From Bacillus sp. FJAT-42376 (GTDB taxonomy: Bacteria > Bacillota > Bacilli > Bacillales > Bacillaceae): a stretch of 64,000 bases of DNA. Under the pieces are notes generated by a model that worked only from the letters and a program-made list of their open reading frames with translations, had not been told where the DNA came from and searched no databases. The DNA lies in the NCBI RefSeq assembly GCF_003816055.1, contig NZ_CP033906.1, forward strand, positions 1,612,001 to 1,676,000, in the 5' to 3' direction. Position 1 is the stretch's first letter. Each line of letters starts with the position of its first letter. Made by a program: the position numbers and the translations under genes. Shown here in pieces: positions 28,290-37,210 of the stretch.

Positions 28290-29570
28290 ATGAAGAAAGT
28301 CATGTCCTTATTCATGATGGTAATTCTTCTTATCGGCGTATTGGCTGCTTGCGGACCAGACGCGAAAAAGGGAACATCAACAACTGAAGGCGGTAAATCC
28401 GAATCCGGAGAAGCAGCAAAACCGGAAAAACTAATTGTTTGGGAAGATAAAGATAAATCCAAATGGCTAGAAAAAGCAGCTGCTGATTTCGAAAAAGAAA
28501 ACGGTATCAAAATTGAATTTAAAGAAGTTGAAATGGCAACAAAAATGCGTGATCAGCTTCGTCTTGACGGACCGGCTGGAACAGGTCCCGACGTTGTAAC
28601 ACTTCCACATGACCAAATTGGCCAGGTAGCAACAGAAGGGCTGATTGCACCTCTTACTGTTGACAAAGCAGTAACAGATGCGTTCACAGAGTCTTCTATT
28701 ACATCTCAAACATATGACGGCAAACTTTACGGACTTCCAAAGTCTACTGAAACGCCTGTCCTAATCTATAACAAAAAGCTTGCAACTGAAGTTCCTGCAA
28801 CAATGGAAGACCTTCAGGCAAAAGCAAAAGAACTGACTGCTGGCGGCAAATACGGTTTCCTTGCTCTATTCGATAACTTCTACTTTGCAAACGCTGTTAT
28901 CGGCGGAATGGGCGGCTATGTATTCGGAGATGAAGGCGGCAAGCCAAATCCAAAGGATCTTGGTCTTAACAATGAAGGCGCTGTAAAAGGTGCAGAATTC
29001 ATTCAATCGTTCTACAAAGAAGGTCTTTTCCCGAAAGGAATCATCGGTGAAAACGGCGGATCCGCTCTTGACGGACTTTTCAATGAAGGCAAAGCAGCTT
29101 ACGTAATGAACGGACCATGGGCATTCCAATCTTATAAAGATGCTGGAATTGACATCGGTGTAGCACCGCTTCCTAAATTCGCAAACGGCGAGCCTATGAA
29201 AACATTCGTCGGTGTTAAAGGATGGCATGTAAGTGCATTCTCTAAAAACCAGGAATGGGCAACAAAATTCATTGAGTACGTAACAAGCGAAGACGTAGCA
29301 AAAGCACGCTATGAGCAAACATTCGAAATTCCACCGGTAAAAGCTCTTGCTGAAGATCCGGTTATCGCTGACAATCCTGAAGCTAAAGCAGTAGCAGATC
29401 AATCTGCTGTAGGTATCCCAATGCCAAACATCCCTGAAATGGGTGAAGTATGGAAGCCAATGGCTGACAACCTTCAAACGCTTGTAACAGGCAAAACAGA
29501 GCCTAAAGCTTCTCTTGATGCAGCAACAAAAGCAATTGAGCAGAACATCAAAGCGAACCACTCTAAATAA
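28290..29570 (+). CDS. Maltodextrin ABC importer, binding lipoprotein (MdxE/MalX)
   Basis: This 426-residue extracellular binding protein has a signal peptide and lipobox LAAC (Cys about residue 21), a Ser/Thr/Glu-rich linker (22-45) and a bilobal family 1 binding domain ending in CTEPKASLDAATKAIEQ-type sequence. GPAGTGPDVV and the stretch YGLPKSTETPVLIYNK are typical of maltose/maltodextrin binding proteins. AGGAGGGG precedes the ATG. It is the first gene of the operon downstream of the cre/MalR sites. Several hairpins separate it from the permease genes, consistent with the usual excess of binding protein over membrane subunits. Confidence 0.9.
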   Translation: MKKVMSLFMMVILLIGVLAACGPDAKKGTSTTEGGKSESGEAAKPEKLIVWEDKDKSKWLEKAAADFEKENGIKIEFKEVEMATKMRDQLRLDGPAGTGPDVVTLPHDQIGQVATEGLIAPLTVDKAVTDAFTESSITSQTYDGKLYGLPKSTETPVLIYNKKLATEVPATMEDLQAKAKELTAGGKYGFLALFDNFYFANAVIGGMGGYVFGDEGGKPNPKDLGLNNEGAVKGAEFIQSFYKEGLFPKGIIGENGGSALDGLFNEGKAAYVMNGPWAFQSYKDAGIDIGVAPLPKFANGEPMKTFVGVKGWHVSAFSKNQEWATKFIEYVTSEDVAKARYEQTFEIPPVKALAEDPVIADNPEAKAVADQSAVGIPMPNIPEMGEVWKPMADNLQTLVTGKTEPKASLDAATKAIEQNIKANHSK

Positions 29571-29583
29571 GCAGCACACATGA

Positions 29584-29700
29584 GAAGCAGTACCTCTGCT
29601 TAGGGGTACTGCTTCCTTTCCTAAAAAAACAGCTCCGAGGAGCAGGCTTTTAAGAAACAGTAAATCAAATGGCTTACTGTTCCCTAAGAGCCTGGCTCTT
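29584..29700 (+). terminator. Series of hairpins after the binding-protein gene
   Basis: GAAGCAGTACC / GGTACTGCTTC (29584-29615) followed by CTTTCC is a likely leaky terminator. AACAGTAA / TTACTGTT (29656-29681) and AAGAGC / GCTCTT (about 29686-29700) follow. They may stabilise the upstream mRNA and reduce permease expression. Confidence 0.6.
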
Positions 29701-29768
29701 CCAAAAACAAGCTCAATTGATCAGTCAGCAGCAGGCCTTGTTCTGCTAAAAGAAAGGGGAATACCGTC

Positions 29769-31085
29769 ATGGCAGATTTAGCTTACCAGCCAAACCAAGA
29801 ACCAGCAGAGCTTGTTTACCAGTCCAGCCACAGAAAAAAGGCAGCAGCCCTTTCCATCATCCCTGGATTAGGTCAAGCGTATAACAAGCAATACATTAAA
29901 GCAGCTGTATTTCTAGTTATTGCAGCATCCTTCCTGTTTGTTTCATGGGATATGCTCGATATCGGAATATGGGGGCTCATGACTCTCGGAACCGAAGTGC
30001 CAAGAGATCATTCTATTTTCCTTTTAGTTTATGGAATAATTGCACTCTTCATTTTAGCGTTTGGATTGGGCTTCTACGCTATAAACATTCGCGATGCTTA
30101 TAAAAATGGGCAAAAAAGAGATCTGAACATCCCTTTAAGCTCCATTAAAGACCAATACCGCAATCTTGTAGACAATGGATTCCCATATTTGATTATGTCT
30201 CCAGGGTTTATGCTTCTCGCTTTTGTGGTCATTTTGCCGATAATCTTTATCGTCCTGCTTTCCTTCACAAATTACGATTTATACCATTCTCCGCCAGCGA
30301 AGCTTGTGGATTGGGTAGGATTCAAGAACTTTGTGGATATTTTCAGAATTGATATTTGGCGCCAGACCTTCTTCTCAGTCTTTGCCTGGACGATTGTTTG
30401 GACGTTTGGAGCAACTACCCTGCAAGTAGGCCTTGGAATTTTCCTTGCGATCCTTGTGAACCAAAAAGATCTGAAGGGAAAAGCCATTATCCGTACGGTG
30501 TTCATTTTGCCTTGGGCTGTTCCATCATTCGTGTCCATTCTGATTTTTGCAGGATTGTTCAATGAGTCATTTGGAGCAATCAACATTGACATCCTTTCAA
30601 TGTTTGGAATCGATCCCATTCCTTGGATGACAGAACCGATGTATTCGAGACTCGCGCTCATCCTTATCCAATGCTGGCTTGGTTTCCCATTCATTTTTGC
30701 CATGACGACTGGTGTTCTTCAATCCATTCCGGATGAATTGTATGAAGCTGCAACAGTAGACGGGGCGAACACTTGGCAGAAGTTCAAAGGCATTACGCTT
30801 CCGCTTGTCCTGTACTCTACGGCACCGATTATCATCACTCAATATACATTTAACTTTAACAACTTCAACGTGATCTACCTGTTCAATGGCGGCGGACCGG
30901 CTGTAGCTGAGCAAAATGCAGGTTCTACCGATATCCTGATCTCCTGGATTTACCGGCTTACCATGTCATCCGCACAATATTCAAAAGCGGCTGCCATTAC
31001 CTTGATGCTTTCCACCATCGTCATCATCGTGGCCATCTGGCAGTTTAGAAGAACGAAATCATTCCAAGAGGAGGATATGATGTAA
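29769..31085 (+). CDS. Maltodextrin ABC importer, permease MdxF/MalF
   Basis: This 438-residue membrane subunit has an N-terminal soluble part and two extra helices (SIIPGLGQAYNKQYIKAAVF and the following one) before six core helices. The EAA loop that contacts the ATPase is YEAATVDGANTWQKFKGITL near residue 325. AAAGGGGA precedes the ATG. Its stop shares one base with the next ATG (TAATG), so the two permease subunits are translationally coupled. No ATPase gene is present here, so a shared MsmX-type ATPase elsewhere is expected, as in B. subtilis. Confidence 0.9.
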   Translation: MADLAYQPNQEPAELVYQSSHRKKAAALSIIPGLGQAYNKQYIKAAVFLVIAASFLFVSWDMLDIGIWGLMTLGTEVPRDHSIFLLVYGIIALFILAFGLGFYAINIRDAYKNGQKRDLNIPLSSIKDQYRNLVDNGFPYLIMSPGFMLLAFVVILPIIFIVLLSFTNYDLYHSPPAKLVDWVGFKNFVDIFRIDIWRQTFFSVFAWTIVWTFGATTLQVGLGIFLAILVNQKDLKGKAIIRTVFILPWAVPSFVSILIFAGLFNESFGAINIDILSMFGIDPIPWMTEPMYSRLALILIQCWLGFPFIFAMTTGVLQSIPDELYEAATVDGANTWQKFKGITLPLVLYSTAPIIITQYTFNFNNFNVIYLFNGGGPAVAEQNAGSTDILISWIYRLTMSSAQYSKAAAITLMLSTIVIIVAIWQFRRTKSFQEEDMM

Positions 31086-31927
31086 TGAGCGGAAAACAGC
31101 AGAAATTAGTCAGACTAACCTTATCCTACCTCGTCATCCTGATCATGTTTGCAATCATTCTGTATCCTGTCGCCTGGGTCGTTGGATCATCTTTCAACCC
31201 TGGCAACAGTTTATCGGGATCCACCATCATCCCGAAGAATCCTTCTCTGAAGCACTATCAGGCTTTGTTTGATACATCACAGAGCAATTACTTGTTCTGG
31301 TACTGGAACTCGCTGAAAATCAGTGTGCTGACCATGCTTTTAACCCTGATCATGGTTTCATTGACAGCCTATTCGTTTTCCCGCTACCGCTTTGTCGGCC
31401 GGAAAAACGGGCTGATGACGTTCCTGATTCTTCAAATGATCCCGAACTTCGCGGCCCTGATTGCCATTTATGTGTTGGCTCTTGTTACCGGGCTTCTTGA
31501 TTCACACTTCGGACTGATCCTTGTTTATGTAGGGGGACAAATTCCGATGAATACGTATTTAATGAAGGGATATCTCGATACCATCCCGAAAGAATTAGAT
31601 GAGTCAGCAAGAATGGATGGAGCGGGCCACTTGAGAATCTTCTTCCAGATTGTCATGCCGCTTGCCAAGCCAATCATCGCAGTTGTCGGGCTTTTCTCTT
31701 TCATTGCCCCGCTGACAGACTTTATTATTGCGAGCGTTCTGCTCCGTTCAGAGAAAAACTTTACATTGGCTGTCGGTCTTTATGATATGGTTGCGAAGCA
31801 ATTTGGAGCAGAGTTTACGAAGTTTGCGGCAGGTTCAGTTCTGATCGCTGTCCCAATCGCTATTCTGTTCTTATCCCTGCAGCGATATTTCGTTTCAGGA
31901 CTTACAGCTGGAGGAACAAAAGGATAA
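31085..31927 (+). CDS. Maltodextrin ABC importer, permease MdxG/MalG
   Basis: This 280-residue partner permease has six helices and the EAA loop LDESARMDGAGHLRIFFQIVMPLAKP near residues 175-200. It forms the translocation pore with the preceding subunit, starting on its last stop base. A hairpin with a T run lies 33 bases after the stop, before the amylase gene. Confidence 0.9.
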   Translation: MSGKQQKLVRLTLSYLVILIMFAIILYPVAWVVGSSFNPGNSLSGSTIIPKNPSLKHYQALFDTSQSNYLFWYWNSLKISVLTMLLTLIMVSLTAYSFSRYRFVGRKNGLMTFLILQMIPNFAALIAIYVLALVTGLLDSHFGLILVYVGGQIPMNTYLMKGYLDTIPKELDESARMDGAGHLRIFFQIVMPLAKPIIAVVGLFSFIAPLTDFIIASVLLRSEKNFTLAVGLYDMVAKQFGAEFTKFAAGSVLIAVPIAILFLSLQRYFVSGLTAGGTKG

Positions 31928-31960
31928 GCATCGAAAGAAAGGTTCGGAGAAAAGGGCTGC

Positions 31961-31991
31961 AAAGGCCCGTGCTTTCCCCGGGCCTTTTTTT
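31961..31991 (+). terminator. Terminator/attenuator between permease and amylase genes
   Basis: AAAGGCCCG / CGGGCCTTT with seven T at the end. It lies inside an apparent operon, so partial readthrough to the amylase gene is likely. Confidence 0.8.
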
Positions 31992-32022
31992 GAAGAGAAA
32001 ACAAAGGGGTAATGGTCATTTT

Positions 32023-33561
32023 ATGAAAACAAAGTGGATAATGGCTTGCCTGGCTTTCCTGATGATTTTGCCGCTCGGGCCGGCAGCGGCAGCAGAAGAA
32101 AAAGATGCGTCAGGATGGCAGGATGAACGAATTTATTTTCTTATGGTGGACCGGTTTGCAAACGGAGACCCGATGAACGATTTTGATGCGGACCGTGAAG
32201 ATCCCGCTGCGTACCATGGCGGGGATTTTAAAGGGATTACGAAAAAGCTGGATTATATCAAGGATATGGGGTTTACCGCTATATGGCTGACCCCGGTTTT
32301 TGATAATGAAGGACAGGGCTACCACGGCTACTGGATTTCAGATTTCAGAAACACGGACGAGCATTTCGGCACGATGGAGGAGTTTAAAACACTCGTTAAG
32401 GAAGCCCATAAGAGGAACATAAAAGTTCTCTTGGATTTTGTGGTGAATCATACGGGTAAAACCCACAAATGGCTGAACGATCCCGGGAAAAAAGACTGGT
32501 TTCACGAACAAAAAGAAATTACGAACTGGGAGAACCAGGACGAACTCGAGAACAATTGGCTTTACGGTCTGCCGGATTTGAATCAGGAGAATCCGGATAC
32601 AAGGAAATATCTTCTGGATACAGCGAAATGGTGGATCCGCGAAACCGATATCGATGGATACAGACTGGATACCGTCCGCCATGTGCCAAAGGATTTCTGG
32701 CGAGACTTTTCCAAAGAAGTCAAGTCGGTAAAGAAAGACTTTTTCCTGCTTGGCGAGGTTTGGTCGGATGACCCGGCATACCTGGCTGAATATGAGAAAA
32801 CTGGTATTGATTCTTTTGTTGATTATCCATTTTACGAAGAAGCTTCTGAAATTTTTTCTAAATCCGGACAATCTGCCGGTCCGCTCATTGATGTATGGAA
32901 ACGCAATGAGCATTATTATCAATCACCGTACTTGCTCGGAACATTTTTAGATAATCATGATAATATCCGTTTTACAAGGAAAGCGCTCATTAACCAGGAG
33001 CCCCCCGGAATCAGGTGGAAGCTGGGATTAACCTACCTTTTTACCGCACCCGGCATTCCGATCGTTTATTACGGCAGTGAAATTGCCCTGGATGGCGCAG
33101 AAGACCCGGATAACAGAAGAATGATGGATTTCCGTGCAGATGAAGAACTGATTTCATATATTACGAAGCTTAATAACATCCGCGGTCATGAAAAAGCGCT
33201 GGTTTATGGGGATATGGAAAAACTGTACGATCAAAAAGGGATGACGGTCTTTAAACGCACGTATAAGGGAGAAACGGCTGTCATTGCCATTAACAATTCC
33301 GATCAGACAGCAAAAGTGAAGATTCCTTCTGATCAGCTTGCGAAAGCAAAAGAACTGAATGGCTATATCAACGGAGAAATGGTAAAGGAAAAAGGCGGGA
33401 AGTACGAGCTTATTCTGAACAGGGAAACGGCTGAGGTTTTCAAGATGGAGGATCCGACAGGTCCCCACTATGGCATCATTGCCGCTACGGTTTCCGTTCC
33501 GATCCTGTTTATTGGATTTTTATATGCAGCCGGCAGAAGAAGAAGAAGGCCGGTCCAGTAA
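32023..33561 (+). CDS. Secreted, membrane-tethered alpha-amylase (GH13)
   Basis: This 512-residue enzyme has a cleavable-type signal peptide (MKTKWIMACLAFLMILPLG, AAAA site about residue 24), a catalytic GH13 barrel and a C-terminal anchor. Catalytic regions: DFVVNHTG near 137, GYRLDTVRHV (nucleophile Asp) near 210, GEVW (acid Glu) near 243 and FLDNHDN near 306. The C-terminus has a single helix (IIAATVSVPILFIGFLYAA) followed by GRRRRRPVQ, which should hold the enzyme on the outer membrane face next to the importer. ATG at 32023 with AAAGGGG upstream. It would produce maltodextrins for the linked ABC importer. Confidence 0.9.
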   Translation: MKTKWIMACLAFLMILPLGPAAAAEEKDASGWQDERIYFLMVDRFANGDPMNDFDADREDPAAYHGGDFKGITKKLDYIKDMGFTAIWLTPVFDNEGQGYHGYWISDFRNTDEHFGTMEEFKTLVKEAHKRNIKVLLDFVVNHTGKTHKWLNDPGKKDWFHEQKEITNWENQDELENNWLYGLPDLNQENPDTRKYLLDTAKWWIRETDIDGYRLDTVRHVPKDFWRDFSKEVKSVKKDFFLLGEVWSDDPAYLAEYEKTGIDSFVDYPFYEEASEIFSKSGQSAGPLIDVWKRNEHYYQSPYLLGTFLDNHDNIRFTRKALINQEPPGIRWKLGLTYLFTAPGIPIVYYGSEIALDGAEDPDNRRMMDFRADEELISYITKLNNIRGHEKALVYGDMEKLYDQKGMTVFKRTYKGETAVIAINNSDQTAKVKIPSDQLAKAKELNGYINGEMVKEKGGKYELILNRETAEVFKMEDPTGPHYGIIAATVSVPILFIGFLYAAGRRRRRPVQ

Positions 33562-33627
33562 CGGTTTTGTTTCAAGGGATGAAATATGATATAACAGAAT
33601 GATAAAATGATGTCCGGTATGAAGAAA

Positions 33628-33641
33628 TGTAAGCATTTTCT
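33628..33641 (+). promoter_or_regulatory. cre-like site before malR
   Basis: TGTAAGCATTTTCT matches 12 of 14 positions of the cre consensus, 41 bases before the malR start. Confidence 0.4.
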
Positions 33642-33681
33642 TTTTAGGTAAGGATTGTGGTGGGAGAGAGGAAGTGGGAAA

Positions 33682-34722
33682 ATGGCGACTATTAAAGATG
33701 TGGCAAAACTGGCAAAAGTGGCGCCATCAACGGTATCGAGGGTGATTGCGAACAATCCTCGAATCAGCGACAGGACGAAGGAACGTGTGCGGGAGGCAAT
33801 GAAAAATCTCGGGTACCACCCGAATTTTATTGCGCGAAGCCTCGCTAACCAGTCTACGCAGGCCATCGGCATCGTTCTGCCGAGCTCTGCAGATAAAGCG
33901 TTTCAGAATCCTTTTTTCCCGGAAGTCATAAGGGGAATCAGCAAAGCTGCTCATCAAAAGCAGTATGCGCTGTATATGTCAACAGGTGAAACCGAAGAGG
34001 AAATTTTTGAAGGCGTCGTTCACATGGTGGAAGGGAAAAGAGTCGATGGAATTGTCCTTCTTTATTCCAGCGTAGATGACAAACTCACCCATTTCCTGCG
34101 CAAAAAGGAATTTCCTTTCGTTGTCGTAGGAAAACCATTTAAAGATATCAATGAAATCACACATGTGGATAATGATAATTACCGCGCTTCAAAAGAGGTA
34201 ACGGAGCATTTAATTGAAAGCGGGCACCAGCAAATTGCCTTTGTTGGCGGCGACTTAAATCTCGTTGTTACCATTGACCGGCTTCTTGGCTATGAAAAAG
34301 CGGTCCGTAACGCCGGTCTGCCGTATAAAGATGAATACATCGTCCACGAAGAGTTCCTGAAGGAAGGCGGACAGGAAGCCGTTAAAGAACTTTTCGGACT
34401 AAGCGAACCGCCGACAGCCCTTGTGGTAGCGGATGACCTCATGGCGGTCGGCGTTCTGAAAATGCTGTTTAAGATGGGAATCCGCGTTCCGGAAGATGTG
34501 TCCGTCGTGTCGTTTAACAATATTATGATGGCCGAGCTTTCACAGCCTCCGCTCACAACCGTCGACATTAACATTTTCCAGCTGGGCTGTGAATCAGCAA
34601 GAAGCATTATCCAAACGATTGAGTACCCGGCGGAACCGGCAAGACGGATTATTATTCCGCATAAAGTCATCAAGCGGCAGTCCTGTAAAGCAAGGGACGA
34701 AATAAATCTTAAAGAAGCGTAA
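33682..34722 (+). CDS. LacI-family maltodextrin regulator (MalR-like)
   Basis: This 346-residue repressor has an N-terminal LacI helix-turn-helix (ATIKDVAKLAKVAPSTVSRV, residues 2-21, hinge NFIARSLANQ near 50) and a periplasmic-binding-protein-like effector domain. The ATG at 33682 is preceded by AGAGGAAG. An upstream in-frame GTG has no site. It is the last gene of the locus, and its most likely targets are the LacI-type palindromes between the neopullulanase and binding-protein genes, released by maltose or maltodextrin (inference from context). Confidence 0.88.
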   Translation: MATIKDVAKLAKVAPSTVSRVIANNPRISDRTKERVREAMKNLGYHPNFIARSLANQSTQAIGIVLPSSADKAFQNPFFPEVIRGISKAAHQKQYALYMSTGETEEEIFEGVVHMVEGKRVDGIVLLYSSVDDKLTHFLRKKEFPFVVVGKPFKDINEITHVDNDNYRASKEVTEHLIESGHQQIAFVGGDLNLVVTIDRLLGYEKAVRNAGLPYKDEYIVHEEFLKEGGQEAVKELFGLSEPPTALVVADDLMAVGVLKMLFKMGIRVPEDVSVVSFNNIMMAELSQPPLTTVDINIFQLGCESARSIIQTIEYPAEPARRIIIPHKVIKRQSCKARDEINLKEA

Positions 34723-34902
34723 TGACTAACCCTCCGTAATCTTCACAGAGTTGCCGAGGATAATTTGTATCGTTATAATCAGATAACATTCAACTAGGAG
34801 GTTTAGATTTATACAATCTAGTAATTATAAGGTTGTTAATGTTTTTTAAAAGCCGACATGTTAAAACGGTAAAAAATTCTTATATAGGTGGAGAATAAAA
34901 GT

Positions 34903-35946
34903 ATGGTGAAAATAATATCGTTCTTTAATCACAAGGGTGGAGTTAGTAAAACTACAACAACTTTCCATTTAGGTTGGATTTTAGCTGAGCTCGGTAAAAA
35001 AGTACTTTTAGTTGATGCTGATCCGCAGTGTAATCTAACTGGAGTATCTTTGAGTTTAACTGGCAATGATAATTTTGAAGAGTTTTACAATGATAGCAAT
35101 ATCGATGATATTAAAAGTTGCCTAAATCCAGTATTTGAAGGTAAACCTGTTGCATTAAAACCTGCTAAATGTTTTGAATTTCCTGGAAGGGAAAATTTAT
35201 TTCTCTTACCAGGAAATATTGGTTTCTCGGAGTTTGATGTATCAATTGGAATTGCACAGGAGCTTACAGGTAGTCTGAGAATGACTCAAAACATACCCGG
35301 GGCAATTTCTCATTTATTAAGAATCACAGGTGAAGAGTATAAATTTGATTATATTTTAATAGACATGAGTCCAAGTGTTAGTGCTACTAATTCTAATATC
35401 CTTATGCAAAGCCATTACTTTATTGTTCCGTGTAGTCCAGATTACTTTTGTAATATGGCTATTAATTCACTTAGCAAAGTAATACCAAGTTGGTATGACA
35501 CATACAATTCCTTAACTTCACATTCAGTATTTAAGGATGCAGTTTATAAAATGCCAGAAACCAAACCTAAATTTATTGGAACAATCCTTCAACGATATAG
35601 ACCTAGAAATGGCGCGCCAGCAAGAGCTTTTCAGCAGTGGATTAATAGGATAAACTCAAATGTTAATGAAAATCTTGTTCCAGTTCTCAAAAAAAATGGC
35701 ATGATTATTAACGAAGATAAATTTAGTAAGTTGGGTTTGTCTGAAGAACCATATAACATAACAAATATGGCAGATTTTAATGGATTAATAGCTCAATCCC
35801 AGAAATATAATGTTCCAGTTTTTGCGTTAACATCAGATCAGATTGAGCAGGTAGGAAGAGTATTGGATACATCTGAGAAATCAAGAGATGAATTCCATAA
35901 AACCTTTGTTAATCTCGCGAATAACGTAGTCAGCTTAACATCTTAA
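34903..35946 (+). CDS. Solitary ParA/Soj-like ATPase, AT-rich
   Basis: This 347-residue P-loop ATPase of the ParA/MinD group has the deviant Walker A KGGVSKTT with the signature Lys at position 11, the Walker A' block VDADPQCNLTG near 38 and Walker B YILIDMSPS near 152. The ATG at 34903 is chosen because GGTGGAG lies nine bases upstream. An in-frame GTG at 34888 is the alternative. Base composition is clearly AT-richer than both neighbours, it has no ParB partner or parS-like repeat nearby, and it separates the maltodextrin locus from an unrelated SDR gene. These facts suggest a horizontally gained single-gene cargo. Its role is unknown. Chromosome partition is unlikely. Confidence 0.8.
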   Translation: MVKIISFFNHKGGVSKTTTTFHLGWILAELGKKVLLVDADPQCNLTGVSLSLTGNDNFEEFYNDSNIDDIKSCLNPVFEGKPVALKPAKCFEFPGRENLFLLPGNIGFSEFDVSIGIAQELTGSLRMTQNIPGAISHLLRITGEEYKFDYILIDMSPSVSATNSNILMQSHYFIVPCSPDYFCNMAINSLSKVIPSWYDTYNSLTSHSVFKDAVYKMPETKPKFIGTILQRYRPRNGAPARAFQQWINRINSNVNENLVPVLKKNGMIINEDKFSKLGLSEEPYNITNMADFNGLIAQSQKYNVPVFALTSDQIEQVGRVLDTSEKSRDEFHKTFVNLANNVVSLTS

Positions 35947-36018
35947 TATAGTTATCTGAAGCTAAATTATTTGAAAGATTTTGCTTTCCTAATAAGAGGA
36001 AGATTCTAAGAACAAAGA

Positions 36019-36041
36019 CCTCCTGAAATATTATCAGGAGG
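36019..36041. terminator. Bidirectional terminator
   Basis: CCTCCTGA / TCAGGAGG with a 7-nt loop. T-rich on both outer sides, between the convergent ParA-like and SDR genes. Confidence 0.75.
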
Positions 36042-36051
36042 CTTTTGTTTA

Positions 36052-36921
36052 CTAGCCGTTTACAACTTTTCCACCATTCACATGCAGAACCTGTCCTGTT
36101 ACATAAGTGGAATCTGCGCTTGCGAGATACACATAGCTTGGTGCCAGTTCTTCCGGCTGTCCCGGCCGCTGCATCGGTGTGTCTGCACCGAATTGGGCAA
36201 CTTTATCCTCTGTAAAGGTCGACGGAATCAGCGGGGTCCAAATTGGGCCTGGGGCTACTCCGTTAACGCGGATACCTTTTTTGACCAGATTTCCTGATAA
36301 GGAGCGGGTGAAGGATGTGATAGCCCCCTTTGTTGCGGAGTAATCGATCAGGCCTGGACTTCCTGCATAGGCTGTAATGGATGTTGTATTAATAATTGAG
36401 CTTCCTTCTTTTAAATGCGGAAGGGCAGCTTTTGTCAGATGGAACATGGAGAAAATATTTGTTTTAAATGTGCGCTCCAGCTGCTCCGCAGTGATGTCTT
36501 CAAAATTTTCCTGCGGATGCTGTTCCGCTGCATTGTTTACAAGAATATCGAGTTTGCCGAATTTAATGATGGTTTCGCGAACCACTTGTTTACAAAAACC
36601 TTCATCGCCGATGTCCCCGTCAATCAAGAAGCAGCTGCGGCCTTCCTGTTCAATGAGACGCTTCGTTTCCGCAGCGTCATCATGTTCATTCAAATAGGCG
36701 ACGGTTACATCAGCGCCTTCTCTGGCAAAAAATACGGCTACTGCGCGTCCAATGCCGCTGTCACCGCCCGTAATAATCGCTGTTTTGCCTTCAAGCTTTC
36801 CGCTGCCTTTGTAAAAATCACCTGCAAATTTCGGTCTTGGATTCATTAAAGTTTCCTGTCCGGGCTGAACGTCCTGTTCCTGTGCCGGCAAAGTTTGTTT
36901 TGTCTCGTTTTGTCCGCTCAT
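36052..36921 (-). CDS. SDR oxidoreductase, general-stress type
   Basis: This 289-residue short-chain dehydrogenase has an extended N-terminal arm of about 45 residues (PRPKFAGDFYKGSGKLEGK) as in the YhdF/GspA39-like stress group. The cofactor motif TGGDSGIG (about 51-58), NNAAEQHPQ near 135 and the YSATKG active site near 193 are all present. Substrate is unknown. AGGAG is spaced eight bases from the ATG at 36921. A sigma-B-type promoter upstream supports a general stress role. Confidence 0.85.
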   Translation of the reverse strand: MSGQNETKQTLPAQEQDVQPGQETLMNPRPKFAGDFYKGSGKLEGKTAIITGGDSGIGRAVAVFFAREGADVTVAYLNEHDDAAETKRLIEQEGRSCFLIDGDIGDEGFCKQVVRETIIKFGKLDILVNNAAEQHPQENFEDITAEQLERTFKTNIFSMFHLTKAALPHLKEGSSIINTTSITAYAGSPGLIDYSATKGAITSFTRSLSGNLVKKGIRVNGVAPGPIWTPLIPSTFTEDKVAQFGADTPMQRPGQPEELAPSYVYLASADSTYVTGQVLHVNGGKVVNG

Positions 36922-36965
36922 CTTTTCCACTCCTGACTAAAATCTATAATGGCTCATACTTGATG

Positions 36966-36990
36966 ATTCCCCAAGAAATGAAAATAAAAC
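36966..36990 (-). promoter_or_regulatory. Sigma-B-like promoter of the SDR gene
   Basis: On the reverse strand GTTTTA (36990-36985) and GGGAAT (36971-36966) are 13 bases apart, close to the sigma-B consensus GTTTAA-N12-15-GGGTAT. It is 45 bases before the start codon. Confidence 0.55.
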
Positions 36991-37036
36991 ATTCTAATCT
37001 GGGACTTACGGACAGTTTTTTACAGTAAATCTCCGC

Positions 37037-37160
37037 GGGCTGTTGACTGCAGTCAGCAGGCGCTTTTCTTTTTATGACCGGGCGGCGAGCCTCCTCGTGC
37101 TTTGCGCCTGCGGGGTCTCACCTGTCCCGCTGCTTCGCGCCTTCCACTCCAATCAGCATC
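37037..37160. repeat. Core-only copy (C) of the composite repeat
   Basis: GGCTGTTGACTGCAG at one end and CACTCCAATCAGCATC at the other, with GAGCCTCCTCG and GGGGTCTCACCTGTCCCGCT between, match the core of the element at 21.4 kb. The GGCTGGGAC ends and the ACCGAAC hairpin are missing. Confidence 0.8.
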
Positions 37161-37182
37161 AGGAATTAACAGAGCCTAAAGG

Positions 37183-37208
37183 AAAAAAGAACCGGCCGCA
37201 GCCGATTC
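37183..37208 (-). terminator. Terminator of the metH operon
   Basis: Reverse strand GAATCGGC / GCCGGTTC (one G-T pair) followed by six T, directly after the metH stop. Confidence 0.85.
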
Positions 37209-37210
37209 CA

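Noticed and set aside
34723..34902. Partition locus or prophage around the ParA-like gene
   Set aside because: No ParB, integrase, repeat cluster or phage gene is adjacent. Only the ATPase gene is atypical.
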